Below are positions 1 to 9,145 of a stretch of 64,000 nucleotides of DNA, in pieces (the first letter of the stretch is position 1; every line of letters begins with the position of its first letter). The notes under the pieces were generated by a model. That model worked only from the letters and a program-made list of their open reading frames with translations, was not told where the DNA came from and did not search any database. The position numbers and the translations under genes are program-made. This DNA is from Curtobacterium flaccumfaciens (GTDB lineage: Bacteria > Actinomycetota > Actinomycetes > Actinomycetales > Microbacteriaceae), in the NCBI RefSeq assembly GCF_004361695.1, contig NZ_SNVW01000010.1:62001-126000 (forward strand), given 5' to 3'.

Positions 1-1555
1 AGTACGACGTCGACACGGCGACGCGGAGCCGGTGCCCGGCGGCGAACCGGTGGCCGGTCGACACGAGCCTGACCGGCAGCTCGGCGGGCACCCCCGGCTC
101 GAGCGGCACGTTGCCGTCCGTGCCGTTGCGCTTCGCGGCGTTCAGGACCCCCCGCGTGACGAGCGTCGAGGAGCCGTCCGGCGCGACGTCGCAGAGCCGC
201 ACGGTGACCGTGGCGCGGGGCTGGTCGCTCGTCACGGCGAGGTGCACCAGGACGTTGCCGAGCACGTCGACCGGTTCGTCGAGCGGCAGGTCGAAGCAGA
301 CCGAGCGACCGTCCTCGGCGCGCTGGTCCGGGGGTAGGTCGGTGGCGTTGCCGAACGGGAAGAACCGTCCGGCGTCGGCACCCGTGTGCTGCGGCGACCG
401 CACCACGACCGGCCCGTCCGCGCCACCGCGCAGGTCCGACAGCGCGACGACGCGGTCGTGGGTCGCGGTGGACGGCCACGCCTCGGCGCCGACCCACCGC
501 CCACGACGCTCCGGGTAGTACGTGGCGGGCGGTTCGCCCTCGTTGATCCAGGCACGGAGGGCGGGGTCCTGCTCGACCCCGGTGTCGACCCCGCGCAGCC
601 ACCGGTCCCACCACCGCAGGGTCTCCTGCAGGAAGCCGATCGACGGCCCGGGCGCGAGGCCGCGGTCCGGGTACTGGTGCGACCACGGCCCGACGATCCC
701 CTTCACCGGAGCGTGCACGTTCGCCACCAGCCGCAGGACGGCGTCGCGGTAGGGGTCCGCCCAGCCGCCGACGGCGAGCACCGCGGCGCCGATGCCGTCG
801 TAGTCCTCGGCGGCGCTGCCGTGCCGCCAGTAGTCGTCGCGCTCCTGGTGCGACAGCCACACCGGCGTCATCGGTCGGTTCGACTCCAGTCGCGCGCGCC
901 ACTGCGACACCCACGACGACCCGACGACCTCGGGGCGGGGCGGCCGCGAGTTGAACGCGAACATCGTCGCGCCCCACGCCGCCATGTCGATGCCGAGCAC
1001 GGCGCCGCCGACGTAGTGCACGTCGTTGTCGTACCGGTCGTCGGTCGAGCAGACGGTCACGATCGCCTTGAGCGCCGCCGGTGCGCGGGCGGCGAGCTGC
1101 AGGGCGTTGAACCCGCCCCAGGAGATGCCGAACATGCCGACGGCGCCGGTGGACCACTCCTGCTCGGCGAGCCAGGCGATCACGGCCTCGCCGTCGCGGA
1201 GTTCCTGCTCGCTGTACTCGTCGTCGAAGGACCCGTCGGACGACCCGGTCCCGCGGATGTCCACCCGGACCGAGGCGTAGCCGTGTGCGGCGTACCAGGG
1301 GTGCCGCTCGGAGTCGCGCGGCGCCGTCCAGTCGTCGAGCCGGTACGGCAGGTACTCGAGGAGCACGGGGACCGGCGCGTCCGGTGCCGCCGTCGCCGGC
1401 GCCCAGATCCGGGTGTGCAGCCGGACGCCGTCGGGCATCGGGATCCACTCGTCGCGGACGGTCACGCCCTCCGGCAACGCCGGGTCGATCCCGAGGGCGG
1501 TGTGGCCGCCGTCGGGCAGCGCCGGGTCGGTCCCGATGGCGGTGTGGCCGGTCAT
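1..1555 (-). CDS. CocE/NonD family serine hydrolase (partial, C-terminus beyond window)
   Basis: This is an alpha/beta hydrolase of the CocE/NonD (X-Pro dipeptidyl-peptidase-like) family, which cleaves esters or amides such as acyl esters or prolyl peptides. About 518 residues are visible. The nucleophile elbow GISWGG places the catalytic serine at residue 145; an oxyanion-type region (VDIRGTGSSDG) precedes it, and the start of the jelly-roll C-terminal domain is present. The ATG overlaps the stop of the upstream ATPase gene by four bases, so the two are probably translationally coupled in the importer operon. This suggests that an imported peptide or ester is hydrolysed inside the cell. The N-terminus holds a 13-residue tandem duplication (GTDPALPDG / GIDPALPEG). 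The substrate cannot be read from sequence. Confidence 0.85.
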   Translation of the reverse strand, partial: MTGHTAIGTDPALPDGGHTALGIDPALPEGVTVRDEWIPMPDGVRLHTRIWAPATAAPDAPVPVLLEYLPYRLDDWTAPRDSERHPWYAAHGYASVRVDIRGTGSSDGSFDDEYSEQELRDGEAVIAWLAEQEWSTGAVGMFGISWGGFNALQLAARAPAALKAIVTVCSTDDRYDNDVHYVGGAVLGIDMAAWGATMFAFNSRPPRPEVVGSSWVSQWRARLESNRPMTPVWLSHQERDDYWRHGSAAEDYDGIGAAVLAVGGWADPYRDAVLRLVANVHAPVKGIVGPWSHQYPDRGLAPGPSIGFLQETLRWWDRWLRGVDTGVEQDPALRAWINEGEPPATYYPERRGRWVGAEAWPSTATHDRVVALSDLRGGADGPVVVRSPQHTGADAGRFFPFGNATDLPPDQRAEDGRSVCFDLPLDEPVDVLGNVLVHLAVTSDQPRATVTVRLCDVAPDGSSTLVTRGVLNAAKRNGTDGNVPLEPGVPAELPVRLVSTGHRFAAGHRLRVAVSTSY

Positions 1556-3339
1556 GCGTCCTCCCAGTTCAGGGTGTGGTGTCCGTCGCCGCGGTCAGTC
1601 CAACCCTCGGCGTGTCGCCAGCGCGGGACCCCGTCGCCGACGTCGGGCAGCACGGTGCTGCCGGGCTCGAGCGTCGCCGCGAGGAGCGTCGACGTGTACG
1701 GGTGGTTCGGTCCGCCGAACACGCGCTCGGTGGGGCCGATCTCGACGATCTGCCCGCCCGTCATCACGGCGACCCGGTCGGCGACGCCGCGCACGACGGC
1801 GAGGTCGTGGCTGATGAACAGGCAGCTCAGTCCGCGCTCGCGCTGCAGGTCGGCGAGGAGCGACAGGATGCCGGCCTGCACCTGCACGTCGAGCGCCGTC
1901 GTGATCTCGTCCGCGACGACGAGCCGGGGTTCGGCCGCGAGAGCCCGGGCGATCCCGACGCGCTGGCGCTGGCCGCCGGACAGCTGCGCCGGCAGCCGGG
2001 TCGCGAAGTCCGGGCCGAGGCCGACCTGTGTCAGGAGCTCGCCGACCCGCTCGCGCGACGTGCTGCCGGTGAAGAGCCGGAGCGGCCGTGCGATCGCCGC
2101 CCCGACGGTGCGGCGCGGGTTGAGCGACGTGTCGGCGTTCTGGAACACGAGCTGCACCGCGCGGCGCAGATCCGCGGAACGCGCTGCGATCGGCTCGCGC
2201 AGGTCGCCGCTCGTGGTGCCGTCGTCGAACGTGAACGTGCCGGACTCCGCCGGCACCAGGCCGGCCAGGGCCGTCGCGAGCGTCGACTTGCCGCTGCCGG
2301 ACTCGCCGACGACGGCGAGCGTCTCCCGCGGCGCGATCGTGAAGGACACGCCGTCGACGGCGGCCGGCAGGCCGCGGCCGTACCGGATCACCAGGTCCTC
2401 GGCGGTCACCACGGGACGGACGTGCGGGACGGGAGGCGCGGTGCCGGTCGATCTGGCGGCGAGCGTCTCCGAGACGGTCACCGACCCGAGCGGGTGATCC
2501 GTGCCTCCCGGCCGTCGCCCGTCCGGCACCGCGGCCAACAGGGCACGCGTGTACTCGTGCTGCGGCGCGGCGAAGAGCGCCGCGGTGGCGGCGTGCTCGA
2601 CGACCTCGCCGTCGTGCATGACGGCGATCTCGTCCGCCATCGCGGAGACCACGCCGAGGTCGTGGCTGACGAGCAGCACGGCCATGCCGAGTTCGCGACC
2701 GAGGTCGGCGATGAGGTCGAGGACGGCGGCCTGGGTGACCACGTCGAGCGCCGTGGTGGGCTCGTCGAGGACGAGCACGCGGGGGCGGGCGGCGACGGCC
2801 ATCGCGATCGCGACGCGCTGCTGCTGGCCGCCGGAGAGCTGGTGCGGGTACCGCCGCACGATCGCGTCGGGGTCGGGCAGGCGGACGAGCCGGACGAGTT
2901 CCGCGACCCGCTCCGGGCCGTCGGGTTCACCGTGGGCGCGGAGGGCCTCGCGGATCTGCTCGCCGACGCGCATCGACGGGGTGAGCGCCTGTCCGGCGTT
3001 CTGCGCCACGACGGACGCGGTACCGCCGCGCAGGGCTCGTCGGCCGGCCGGCGAGAGCGCGAACACGTCGGCGCCGTCCACGCGGACCGTGCCCCGCTCG
3101 ATCGTGGACCCGGCGCGCAGGTGCGCGAGCACCGTCCGGGCGACCGTGGACTTGCCGCTGCCGGACTCCCCCACCAGACCGAGGGTGCGGCCCTGGTCGA
3201 TGGTGAAGGACACGCCGCGCACGACGGGGACGGTGCGGCGCCCCGCGGCGTACGAGATCGCGAGGTCGTGGACGCTGACGACGGGGTCCGGTGCGGTGGC
3301 CGTGGCGGCCGTGGCCGTCCCGGTGTCGGTGTGCGTCAT
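1552..3339 (-). CDS. Dipeptide/oligopeptide ABC transporter, fused double ATP-binding protein
   Basis: This 595-residue protein carries two complete ABC ATPase domains, equivalent to DppD and DppF fused. It would energise peptide or nickel-type import at the inner face of the membrane. The first Walker A (GESGSGKST) is at residues 57-65 with signature LSGGQQQRV and Walker B VLVLDEPTTALD. A second set (GESGSGKST near residue 346, LSGGQRQRV, VVADEITTALD) follows; the second Walker B has DEI rather than the usual DEP. The open frame extends further upstream, but the ATG at 3339 is chosen because it overlaps the permease stop by four bases. The substrate is unknown. Confidence 0.92.
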   Translation of the reverse strand: MTHTDTGTATAATATAPDPVVSVHDLAISYAAGRRTVPVVRGVSFTIDQGRTLGLVGESGSGKSTVARTVLAHLRAGSTIERGTVRVDGADVFALSPAGRRALRGGTASVVAQNAGQALTPSMRVGEQIREALRAHGEPDGPERVAELVRLVRLPDPDAIVRRYPHQLSGGQQQRVAIAMAVAARPRVLVLDEPTTALDVVTQAAVLDLIADLGRELGMAVLLVSHDLGVVSAMADEIAVMHDGEVVEHAATAALFAAPQHEYTRALLAAVPDGRRPGGTDHPLGSVTVSETLAARSTGTAPPVPHVRPVVTAEDLVIRYGRGLPAAVDGVSFTIAPRETLAVVGESGSGKSTLATALAGLVPAESGTFTFDDGTTSGDLREPIAARSADLRRAVQLVFQNADTSLNPRRTVGAAIARPLRLFTGSTSRERVGELLTQVGLGPDFATRLPAQLSGGQRQRVGIARALAAEPRLVVADEITTALDVQVQAGILSLLADLQRERGLSCLFISHDLAVVRGVADRVAVMTGGQIVEIGPTERVFGGPNHPYTSTLLAATLEPGSTVLPDVGDGVPRWRHAEGWTDRGDGHHTLNWEDA

Positions 3340-4214
3340 GCGCTGACTCCCTGCTTGGCCCGGTCGACGCCGAGCGACTTGCTCAGGCCGTCGGCCGCGA
3401 GGTTGAGACCGACGACCAGGGTCGCGAGCGCCACGATCGGCGCCAGCGTGCCGAGCGGCACGACGGTCAGGGCGGTGCGGTTCTCCTGCACCATGAGGCC
3501 CCAGTCCGGCGTCGGCGGGTTCGCCCCGAAGCCGAGGAAGGACAGCGACGCCACGAGCAGCACGATCCACGAGGCGCGCATCGCGTACTCGACCAGCACG
3601 ACGTCGAGCACGTTCGGCAGGATCTCGCGGAACACGATCGACAAGGGGCGTTCACCGCGGGCCCGGGCAGCGGTGACGTAGTCCTGCGTGATCACGCTCC
3701 GCGCGGCGCCCCGGACCACCCGGGTGACCGCGGGGGCGTAGACGATCGTGACCGCGAGCACGATGACCCAGAGGCCGGCGTCGAACACCGTCACCACGAC
3801 GAGCAGCGCCAGGATCGACGGCACGCTGAGCAGCGCGTCCACGATCCGCATGACGACCTCGTCGAACCAGTTGTCCGCGTACGCCGTGACGGCGCCGAGG
3901 AACGTCCCGACCGCGACCGCGATCGTCGTCGCGAGGAAGGTCACGAGCAGGGCGTACCGGCCGCCGTTGAGCGTCCGGGACAGGATGTCTCGGCCGTACT
4001 GGTCGGTGCCGAGCCAGTGCGTCCAGGTCGGCCCGGCGAGCACGTCGGCGCTGTTCGTCGCGACCGGGTCGTGGCCGGCGATCACCGGGGCGAGCACGGC
4101 GAGCACCAGGTGCAGGGCGATGAGGCCGAGGCCGATGCTCAGCGCGGTCGAACCCCTGAGGGGCGCGACGACCGTACCGAGCACGGCGCGGGGGCGCGGG
4201 GTGGTCGCGGTCAT
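3336..4214 (-). CDS. Peptide-type ABC transporter permease (DppC-like)
   Basis: This 292-residue inner-membrane permease belongs to the OppC/DppC group. An N-terminal segment (STALSIGLGLIALHLVLAVL) is followed by the family N-terminal motif around HWLGTDQYGRDILSR and by several hydrophobic helices. The EAA coupling loop, which contacts the ATPase, is visible as AARARGERPLSIVFREILPN. Start ATG 4214 overlaps the stop of the second permease by four bases. It would form a heterodimeric channel with that permease. A permease role is secure; the substrate is not. Confidence 0.92.
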   Translation of the reverse strand: MTATTPRPRAVLGTVVAPLRGSTALSIGLGLIALHLVLAVLAPVIAGHDPVATNSADVLAGPTWTHWLGTDQYGRDILSRTLNGGRYALLVTFLATTIAVAVGTFLGAVTAYADNWFDEVVMRIVDALLSVPSILALLVVVTVFDAGLWVIVLAVTIVYAPAVTRVVRGAARSVITQDYVTAARARGERPLSIVFREILPNVLDVVLVEYAMRASWIVLLVASLSFLGFGANPPTPDWGLMVQENRTALTVVPLGTLAPIVALATLVVGLNLAADGLSKSLGVDRAKQGVSA

Positions 4215-5233
4215 GCTGCTGCCTTCCGGGAGGTGCGGGCGGGGGTGCCGGGGCGCGTCCGGCCCCGGGTCCGCTGACGGCGCTGGCGGGTCCGCAGCTT
4301 CGGGTCGAGCGCGAGGGCGACGAGGTCCGCCGCCAGGTTGCACACGACGTAGACGACGGCGCTGAGGAGCGCGATGGCCTCGATCGTCGGCAGGTCGCGG
4401 TTGAAGACGGACTCGAGCATGAGCTTGCCCATCCCCGGGTAGTTGAAGACGTTCTCGACGACGACCACGCCGCCGAGCAGCCAGGCCACGTTCAGCGCGA
4501 CGACGTTGAGCGTCGGCAGCAGGGCGCTCGGCACCGCGTGCTTCCACACCACGCGCCGCATGGTCAGGCCCTTGAGCTCCGCGGTGGTGACGAACTCCGA
4601 CGCCATCACGTCGATCGTCGAGGAGCGGGCGGTGCGGACGATGTAGGCAGCCATCGCGAGGGTCAGCACGATGATCGGCAGCCAGATCGTCGGCAGGAGC
4701 TCCGCGACGGTGGCGTCGCTCCCCCGCAGCACGACGGCGGGGAACAGCGGCAGGCCGATCGCGAAGAGCAGTACGAGCACGGTCGCGACCATGAACTCCG
4801 GCACGCTCATCACCACGAGGCTGACGATCGATATCACGCGGTCGGACGGACGGCCACGACGGACGCCCGCGACGACCCCGAGCGTGAGGGAGACCGTGAC
4901 CCCGACGACCATCGCGGGGACGGCGATGAGCATGCTGTTCCGGAACGCGGTGAAGAGCGTCGGGGCGACGGGCTCCCCGCTGACCAGCGAGGTGCCGAAG
5001 TCGCCGTGCACGGCGCCACCGAGCCACTGCAGGTACCGGAGCCACACGTTCTGGTCGAGGCCGAGCGACTCGCGGAGCTGCTTGACGGCGTCCGGCGTGG
5101 CGTTCTGCCCGAGCAGCTGCTGCGCGACGTCGCCGGGCAGCGCCTGCACGGCGAGGAAGACGAACAGCGAGGCGAGCACCACCGTGAGGACGGCGATGCC
5201 GAGCCGGCGGAGGACGGGGACGAGGACGTTCAT
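4211..5233 (-). CDS. Peptide-type ABC transporter permease (DppB-like)
   Basis: This 340-residue inner-membrane permease belongs to the OppB/DppB group. A first helix (VLASLFVFLAVQALPGD) is followed by the periplasmic region and about five further helices. An EAA-type loop is visible near ELKGLTMRRVVWKHAVPSAL. The C-terminus is basic (RTRQRRQRTRGRTRPG) and cytoplasmic. The ATG overlaps the stop of the binding-protein gene by four bases. All five genes of this operon are chained this way, which suggests fixed stoichiometry through translational coupling. Confidence 0.92.
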   Translation of the reverse strand: MNVLVPVLRRLGIAVLTVVLASLFVFLAVQALPGDVAQQLLGQNATPDAVKQLRESLGLDQNVWLRYLQWLGGAVHGDFGTSLVSGEPVAPTLFTAFRNSMLIAVPAMVVGVTVSLTLGVVAGVRRGRPSDRVISIVSLVVMSVPEFMVATVLVLLFAIGLPLFPAVVLRGSDATVAELLPTIWLPIIVLTLAMAAYIVRTARSSTIDVMASEFVTTAELKGLTMRRVVWKHAVPSALLPTLNVVALNVAWLLGGVVVVENVFNYPGMGKLMLESVFNRDLPTIEAIALLSAVVYVVCNLAADLVALALDPKLRTRQRRQRTRGRTRPGTPARTSRKAAA

Positions 5234-6831
5234 CGGCGCAGTCCGATCCGGAGGTAGTCGAACTCGAAGCCGTACTCCGAGTAGTTCACGACGTCGCGGG
5301 ACAGCCCGACCAGGCGGTCCCCGAACATCGGGGTCATGTCGGCGCCGTCCGCGACGATGAGCCGCTGGGCGTCCTGGTAGTACGTCAGGCGCTTGGCGTC
5401 GTCCATCTCGGCGCGGGCGTCGTCGAGCAGCCCGTCGAAGGTCTCGTTCGACCAGGCGCTCTCGTTGTAGGACGAGCCGGAGCGGAAGATCTGGTTGAGC
5501 AGCTGGTCGATCGGGCGCCCGGTGAACCAGTAGCTCACCATGAGCGGCTTCTGCATCCAGATCTGCGTGTAGTACGAGTCCGAGCTCGCGTTCTTCACGG
5601 TGAGGGTGATGCCCGCGTCGGCGACCGCGTCGCGGTAGGCGACGGCCATCGGGGTGAACACGGACTCGTACGACGACGTGTAGATCGCGGTCCGGAAGTC
5701 CTCGCGCCCGGCGGCCTTGAGGAGCGCCTTCGCCTTGTCCGGGTCGTACTCGCGGTGGTCGTCGACGAACGCGGCGAGCTGCGGCGGCACGGGGTTGTCC
5801 CAGCCGGCCGACCCGGTGCCCTGCAGGGCCGTGTCAACGATCTTCCGCGGGTCGTAGGCGAGCTTCATCGCCTGGCGCACCCGCGGGTCGCGGAACTCCT
5901 CGGACGTCGCGAGCATCGGGATCGTGTACCACTGCGCGTTCTTCGACCGCGCGATGGTCGCTCGGTCGGACGCCGCGACGACCCGGGCCGTCGCGAAGTC
6001 GAGGTTCGTCTGCGAGATGAGGTCGATCTGCCCCGCGAGCAGGGCGTTCACCCGCGCGGTGGTGTCCTGGATCGAGTAGAAGTCGATGCCGTCGAGCACC
6101 GGCCGGCCGGCGAAGTGGTCGTCGAACGCCTCGACGCTGCCGGCACCGGCCGGGGTGAACGAGGACAGTCTGAACGGCCCGGTGCCGATGCCCGTCTTCC
6201 CGATGTCCGCGATGGCGCCGGCCGGCACGATGTAGCACTGGTACGCCGTCAGGAGCGACGGGAACTCGGCGTTCGGCTTCGTCAGCGCGAAGCGGAGCGT
6301 GTACGGGTCGACCGCGGTCATCGACTGCGCGTCCATGACCTCGCCGAGCACGCCGGCCTGCGGGCTGCCGGTCTTCTCGTCGAGGATGTGCCGGATGCTG
6401 GCGATCGCGTCGTCGGCCGTGAAGCGGGAGCCGTCGTGGAAGCGGACGCCCTTCCGGAGCCGGAACGTCCACTCGGTGCCGTCGTCGTTCGCCGTCCACT
6501 CCTCGGCGAGGTCCGGGATCGTCCGGCCCTGCTGGTCGAGCTTGACGAGCCGGTTGTAGAGCGCGCCGAGGTACTCGTAGGCGGACAGCGAGCTGGCCGA
6601 GTCGAGCGTCTCGGCGGCCGAGGCGGCCGGGCGCGCGATCCGCAGGCGGCCGCCGCGACGGGTGGCGCCGGTGGCCGCGGCCTCCGGCAGGGTCGTGGTG
6701 CCGGCGGACGCGCCGGAGCTGCACCCGGTGAGGGTGAGCAGGCCGAGGCCGGCCAGTCCGGCGGCGCCGGTGAGGAGCGCTCGGCGGCTCGGGCCGCGGG
6801 CGTTCCGGGGTTCGGGGACGATGGGCTGCAT
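5230..6831 (-). CDS. Extracellular peptide-binding lipoprotein (SBP family 5)
   Basis: This 533-residue substrate-binding protein would capture the ligand outside the membrane and pass it to the two permeases. The N-terminus has a twin-arginine pair (RR at 16-17), a hydrophobic stretch and a lipobox LTGC with the lipidated cysteine at residue 37, so it may be Tat-exported and membrane-anchored. The body has the family 5 pattern (RLRKGVRFHDGSRFTADD). The start at 6831 is chosen because the signal peptide begins there and AGGAGG lies about 12 bases upstream; the longer open frame has no signal peptide. It is the first gene of the importer operon. Confidence 0.9.
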   Translation of the reverse strand: MQPIVPEPRNARGPSRRALLTGAAGLAGLGLLTLTGCSSGASAGTTTLPEAAATGATRRGGRLRIARPAASAAETLDSASSLSAYEYLGALYNRLVKLDQQGRTIPDLAEEWTANDDGTEWTFRLRKGVRFHDGSRFTADDAIASIRHILDEKTGSPQAGVLGEVMDAQSMTAVDPYTLRFALTKPNAEFPSLLTAYQCYIVPAGAIADIGKTGIGTGPFRLSSFTPAGAGSVEAFDDHFAGRPVLDGIDFYSIQDTTARVNALLAGQIDLISQTNLDFATARVVAASDRATIARSKNAQWYTIPMLATSEEFRDPRVRQAMKLAYDPRKIVDTALQGTGSAGWDNPVPPQLAAFVDDHREYDPDKAKALLKAAGREDFRTAIYTSSYESVFTPMAVAYRDAVADAGITLTVKNASSDSYYTQIWMQKPLMVSYWFTGRPIDQLLNQIFRSGSSYNESAWSNETFDGLLDDARAEMDDAKRLTYYQDAQRLIVADGADMTPMFGDRLVGLSRDVVNYSEYGFEFDYLRIGLRR

Positions 6832-6851
6832 TCGGGGTGGCCCCTCCTGTA

Positions 6852-6869
6852 ATCGTTCCGGTGAACGAT
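6852..6869. promoter_or_regulatory. Palindrome upstream of importer operon (candidate operator)
   Basis: ATCGTTCCGGTGAACGAT has two perfect 7-base arms around a 4-base centre. It lies about 20 bases before the start of the binding-protein gene and just upstream of its ribosome-binding site. The position suits a repressor site, but no regulator gene is adjacent and the binding family is unknown. Confidence 0.4.
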
Positions 6870-7075
6870 AGAGGGCTTCTGCGCCCACCCCAAGCCCCGT
6901 GACGCGTCGCCCGGGTGCCGCTGGGACACGCCGATCCGCAGCCCGACGCGGATCGGTCGGCACCGGCGCGGCGGCGGAACGTTTACCAAGCCGTTACACG
7001 GGCGCTCGCCCGACGCTCCCCCGACGCGGCAGGATCGGACCACGGGCACCCGTCCGTGCCGACGAAGGAGCACCG

Positions 7076-7669
7076 ATGGCCACGTTCACGCGCGGGTTCG
7101 GCGGTCGCCGCGACGACCGCGACGACGCCCGCATCCCGCCCGGGCAGACCCTGGTCCGCGACTGGCCCGTGCTCTCGGCCGGTGCCACCCCCGAGATCGA
7201 GCCCACCGAGTGGGCGTTCTCCATCACGACCGAGTCGGGCGTCCACCAGTGGACGTGGGACGAGGTGCACGCGCTCGGCGTCGAGGACGTGCACGTCGAC
7301 ATCCACTGCGTCACCCACTGGACGAAGCTCGACATGCCGTGGCGCGGCGTGCCCCTCGACCGCCTGTTCGCCGACGTCGAGACCTCGCTCGACTACTGCA
7401 TGGTGCACAGCTACGGCGGCTACACGACCAACGTCCCGCTCGACGAGCTCCTCGACGGGCAGTCGTGGATCGCGTTCGAGGCCGACGGCGAACCGCTGAC
7501 GCCCGAGCACGGCGGCCCGGCCCGACTGCTCGTCCCGCACCTGTACTTCTGGAAGAGCGCCAAGTGGGTGCGCGGGATCGTCATGCAGTCCGACGACGAG
7601 CCGGGGTTCTGGGAGAACGCGGGCTACAACCTGCACGGCGATCCGTGGAAGGAAGAGCGGTACTGGTGA
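7076..7669 (+). CDS. Sulfite oxidase-like molybdopterin oxidoreductase
   Basis: This 197-residue protein has the oxidoreductase molybdopterin-binding fold of the sulfite oxidase/YedY group. The motif DIHCVTHWTKLD contains the cysteine (residue about 79) that ligates molybdenum in the family; MVHSYGGYTTNVPLDEL and GGPARLLVPHLYFWKSAKWV follow the usual pattern. There is no signal peptide, so a cytoplasmic location is likely. The ATG at 7076 has GAAGGAG seven bases upstream; the frame opens earlier but without a site. The next gene begins with GTG inside its last codons, so this enzyme and the reductase probably act as a pair. Confidence 0.88.
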   Translation: MATFTRGFGGRRDDRDDARIPPGQTLVRDWPVLSAGATPEIEPTEWAFSITTESGVHQWTWDEVHALGVEDVHVDIHCVTHWTKLDMPWRGVPLDRLFADVETSLDYCMVHSYGGYTTNVPLDELLDGQSWIAFEADGEPLTPEHGGPARLLVPHLYFWKSAKWVRGIVMQSDDEPGFWENAGYNLHGDPWKEERYW

Positions 7670-8451
7670 CGGTCCCGGACACCGGCCTGGAGGCACGGCT
7701 CGCCCCGGCCACGCCCGCCCGGTCCCGCAGGCGGCCGGCCTGGCACCCCGCGACGGTCGCGTCGGTCTCGACGGAGACCCCGAACGCGCGCCGACTCGTC
7801 CTCGACGTGCCGACCTGGCCGGGCAACGACCCCGGGCAGCACCTCGACCTGCGGCTCACCGCCGAGGACGGCTACCAAGCATCGCGCTCGTACTCGATCG
7901 CCTCGTCCGGCGACGGCACCTCGGTGCTGCTCGCGGTCGACCGGGTCGAGGGCGGCGAGGTCTCGCCGTTCCTCGTCGACGCGGTCGAGGTCGGTGACGC
8001 CCTCGAGGTGCACGGCCCCCTCGGCGGCTGGTTCGTGTGGCACCCCGGCGCGACGGACCGAGCGGTGCAGCTCATCGCCGGCGGATCGGGCATCGTCCCG
8101 CTCGCCGCGATCGCCGGAGCGCACGCCGACGCCGGCGACGCGGCCCCGTTCCGGTTGCTCTACGCCGTCCGGACCCCGGACGACGTCTTCTTCCGCCCCG
8201 AACTCGCCCGCGCCGAGGCGGCCGGGGTCGAGATCACCCACGTCTACAGCCGCACGGCCCCGGCGGGCTCCGCGGTGCCGGCCGGACGGCTGACGAAGGA
8301 GTCGCTCGCGGCCGCGGTCTTCCCGCCCGACGCCGGCGCCCTCGTCTACGTGTGCGGGTCGACGCCGTTCGTGGAGCAGGTCCTGCGGTGGCTCGGCGAA
8401 CTCGGGCACGACACCACCGACGTGCGCGCCGAACGGTTCGGAGGCAGCTGA
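7666..8451 (+). CDS. FAD-binding ferredoxin/NAD(P)H oxidoreductase
   Basis: This 261-residue flavoprotein has an FNR-like fold: an FAD-binding barrel (SRSYSIASSGDG at about residues 64-75) and an NAD(P)-binding half (GGSGIVPLAAI, then LVYVCGSTPFVEQVL near the C-terminus). It would pass electrons from NAD(P)H to the adjacent sulfite-oxidase-like protein. The GTG start overlaps the upstream stop, and the DUF6510 gene begins on its own stop codon. The second to seventh codons lie against a copy of the interspersed GCCTGGAGGCACGG element, so the poorly conserved N-terminus may have been altered by it. Confidence 0.9.
   Translation: MTVPDTGLEARLAPATPARSRRRPAWHPATVASVSTETPNARRLVLDVPTWPGNDPGQHLDLRLTAEDGYQASRSYSIASSGDGTSVLLAVDRVEGGEVSPFLVDAVEVGDALEVHGPLGGWFVWHPGATDRAVQLIAGGSGIVPLAAIAGAHADAGDAAPFRLLYAVRTPDDVFFRPELARAEAAGVEITHVYSRTAPAGSAVPAGRLTKESLAAAVFPPDAGALVYVCGSTPFVEQVLRWLGELGHDTTDVRAERFGGS
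7684..7698. repeat. Single arm of the GCCTGGAGGCGCGG interspersed element
   Basis: GGCCTGGAGGCACGG lies in the first codons of the FAD reductase, giving Gly-Leu-Glu-Ala-Arg. It differs from the consensus by one base. Confidence 0.6.
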
Positions 8452-8708
8452 TGACCACCCTCGACGGCAACGCCCTGGCCGGTCCGCTCACCGAGGTCCT
8501 CGGCCCGGACCCGACCCTGGCGGTCCTGCGGTGCAGCGGGTGCGGGTCGCTCGGTGTCCTCGCGGTCACCCGCGTGTACGCCACGGCGATGGGCGCGGTG
8601 GCACGCTGCCGCGACTGCGACACCGTCCTCGTCACCCTGGTCGACACCCCGGAGCGGCGCTGGGTGGGGCTGCCCGGCGCACGAGCGGTCGCCGCACCGC
8701 CGGCCTGA
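8451..8708 (+). CDS. DUF6510-type small zinc-ribbon protein
   Basis: This 85-residue protein has two CxxC pairs (RCSGCGSLG near residue 31 and RCRDCDTV near residue 59), a probable zinc ribbon. Its ATG uses the last base of the preceding stop. The same trio (sulfite-oxidase-like protein, FAD reductase, small CxxC protein) recurs in actinobacteria, so it probably helps assemble or regulate this redox pair. Its biochemical role is not known. Confidence 0.82.
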   Translation: MTTLDGNALAGPLTEVLGPDPTLAVLRCSGCGSLGVLAVTRVYATAMGAVARCRDCDTVLVTLVDTPERRWVGLPGARAVAAPPA

Positions 8709-8940
8709 CCGGGCTCGATGCGCACGGCGGCGGGGATCGTGCGGGATCGTTGCGGTTTCCCGCAAGGTCTCCGAAGTGACCAGTCCGATCCCCCGTCCGC
8801 TCCGGATGCTCACCCGGGGACGACGCCGGGCCACCCACCCGGCGCCCTCGAGTGGGCACGGTAGCCCGCGCGTCCGGCGGGCGCGGGTACCCGAAGCCTG
8901 CGCACGCCGGACACCCCCGCTCACGCTCTCCTGGATACGA

Positions 8941-8974
8941 CAGAAGGCCCTGGTCTCTCGACCGGGGCCTTCTG
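8941..8974 (-). terminator. Terminator of tRNA-Gly
   Basis: Two perfect 10-base arms (cagaaggccc / gggccttctg) surround a 14-base loop. On the minus strand the hairpin lies 10 bases after the tRNA 3' end. Confidence 0.75.
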
Positions 8975-8984
8975 CTTCGTTCCG

Positions 8985-9056
8985 AGCGGATGACGAGATT
9001 CGAACTCGCGACCCTCACCTTGGCAAGGTGATGCGCTACCACTGCGCCACATCCGC
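8985..9056 (-). tRNA. tRNA-Gly (GCC)
   Basis: The minus strand folds as a cloverleaf: acceptor GCGGATG/CATCCGC, anticodon stem-loop CACC-TTGCCAA-GGTG with anticodon GCC, and a T-arm with GTTCGAATC. CCA is not encoded. The sequence is identical to the copy at 15025-15096. Confidence 0.97.
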
Positions 9057-9145
9057 GTACGTGGACACTCTACCTGCAAGCACCCCGCGCAGCGTGATCC
9101 GTCCGGAACCGGGCGTGTCCCAGCCCGCCGGAGTTCGATCGGACC

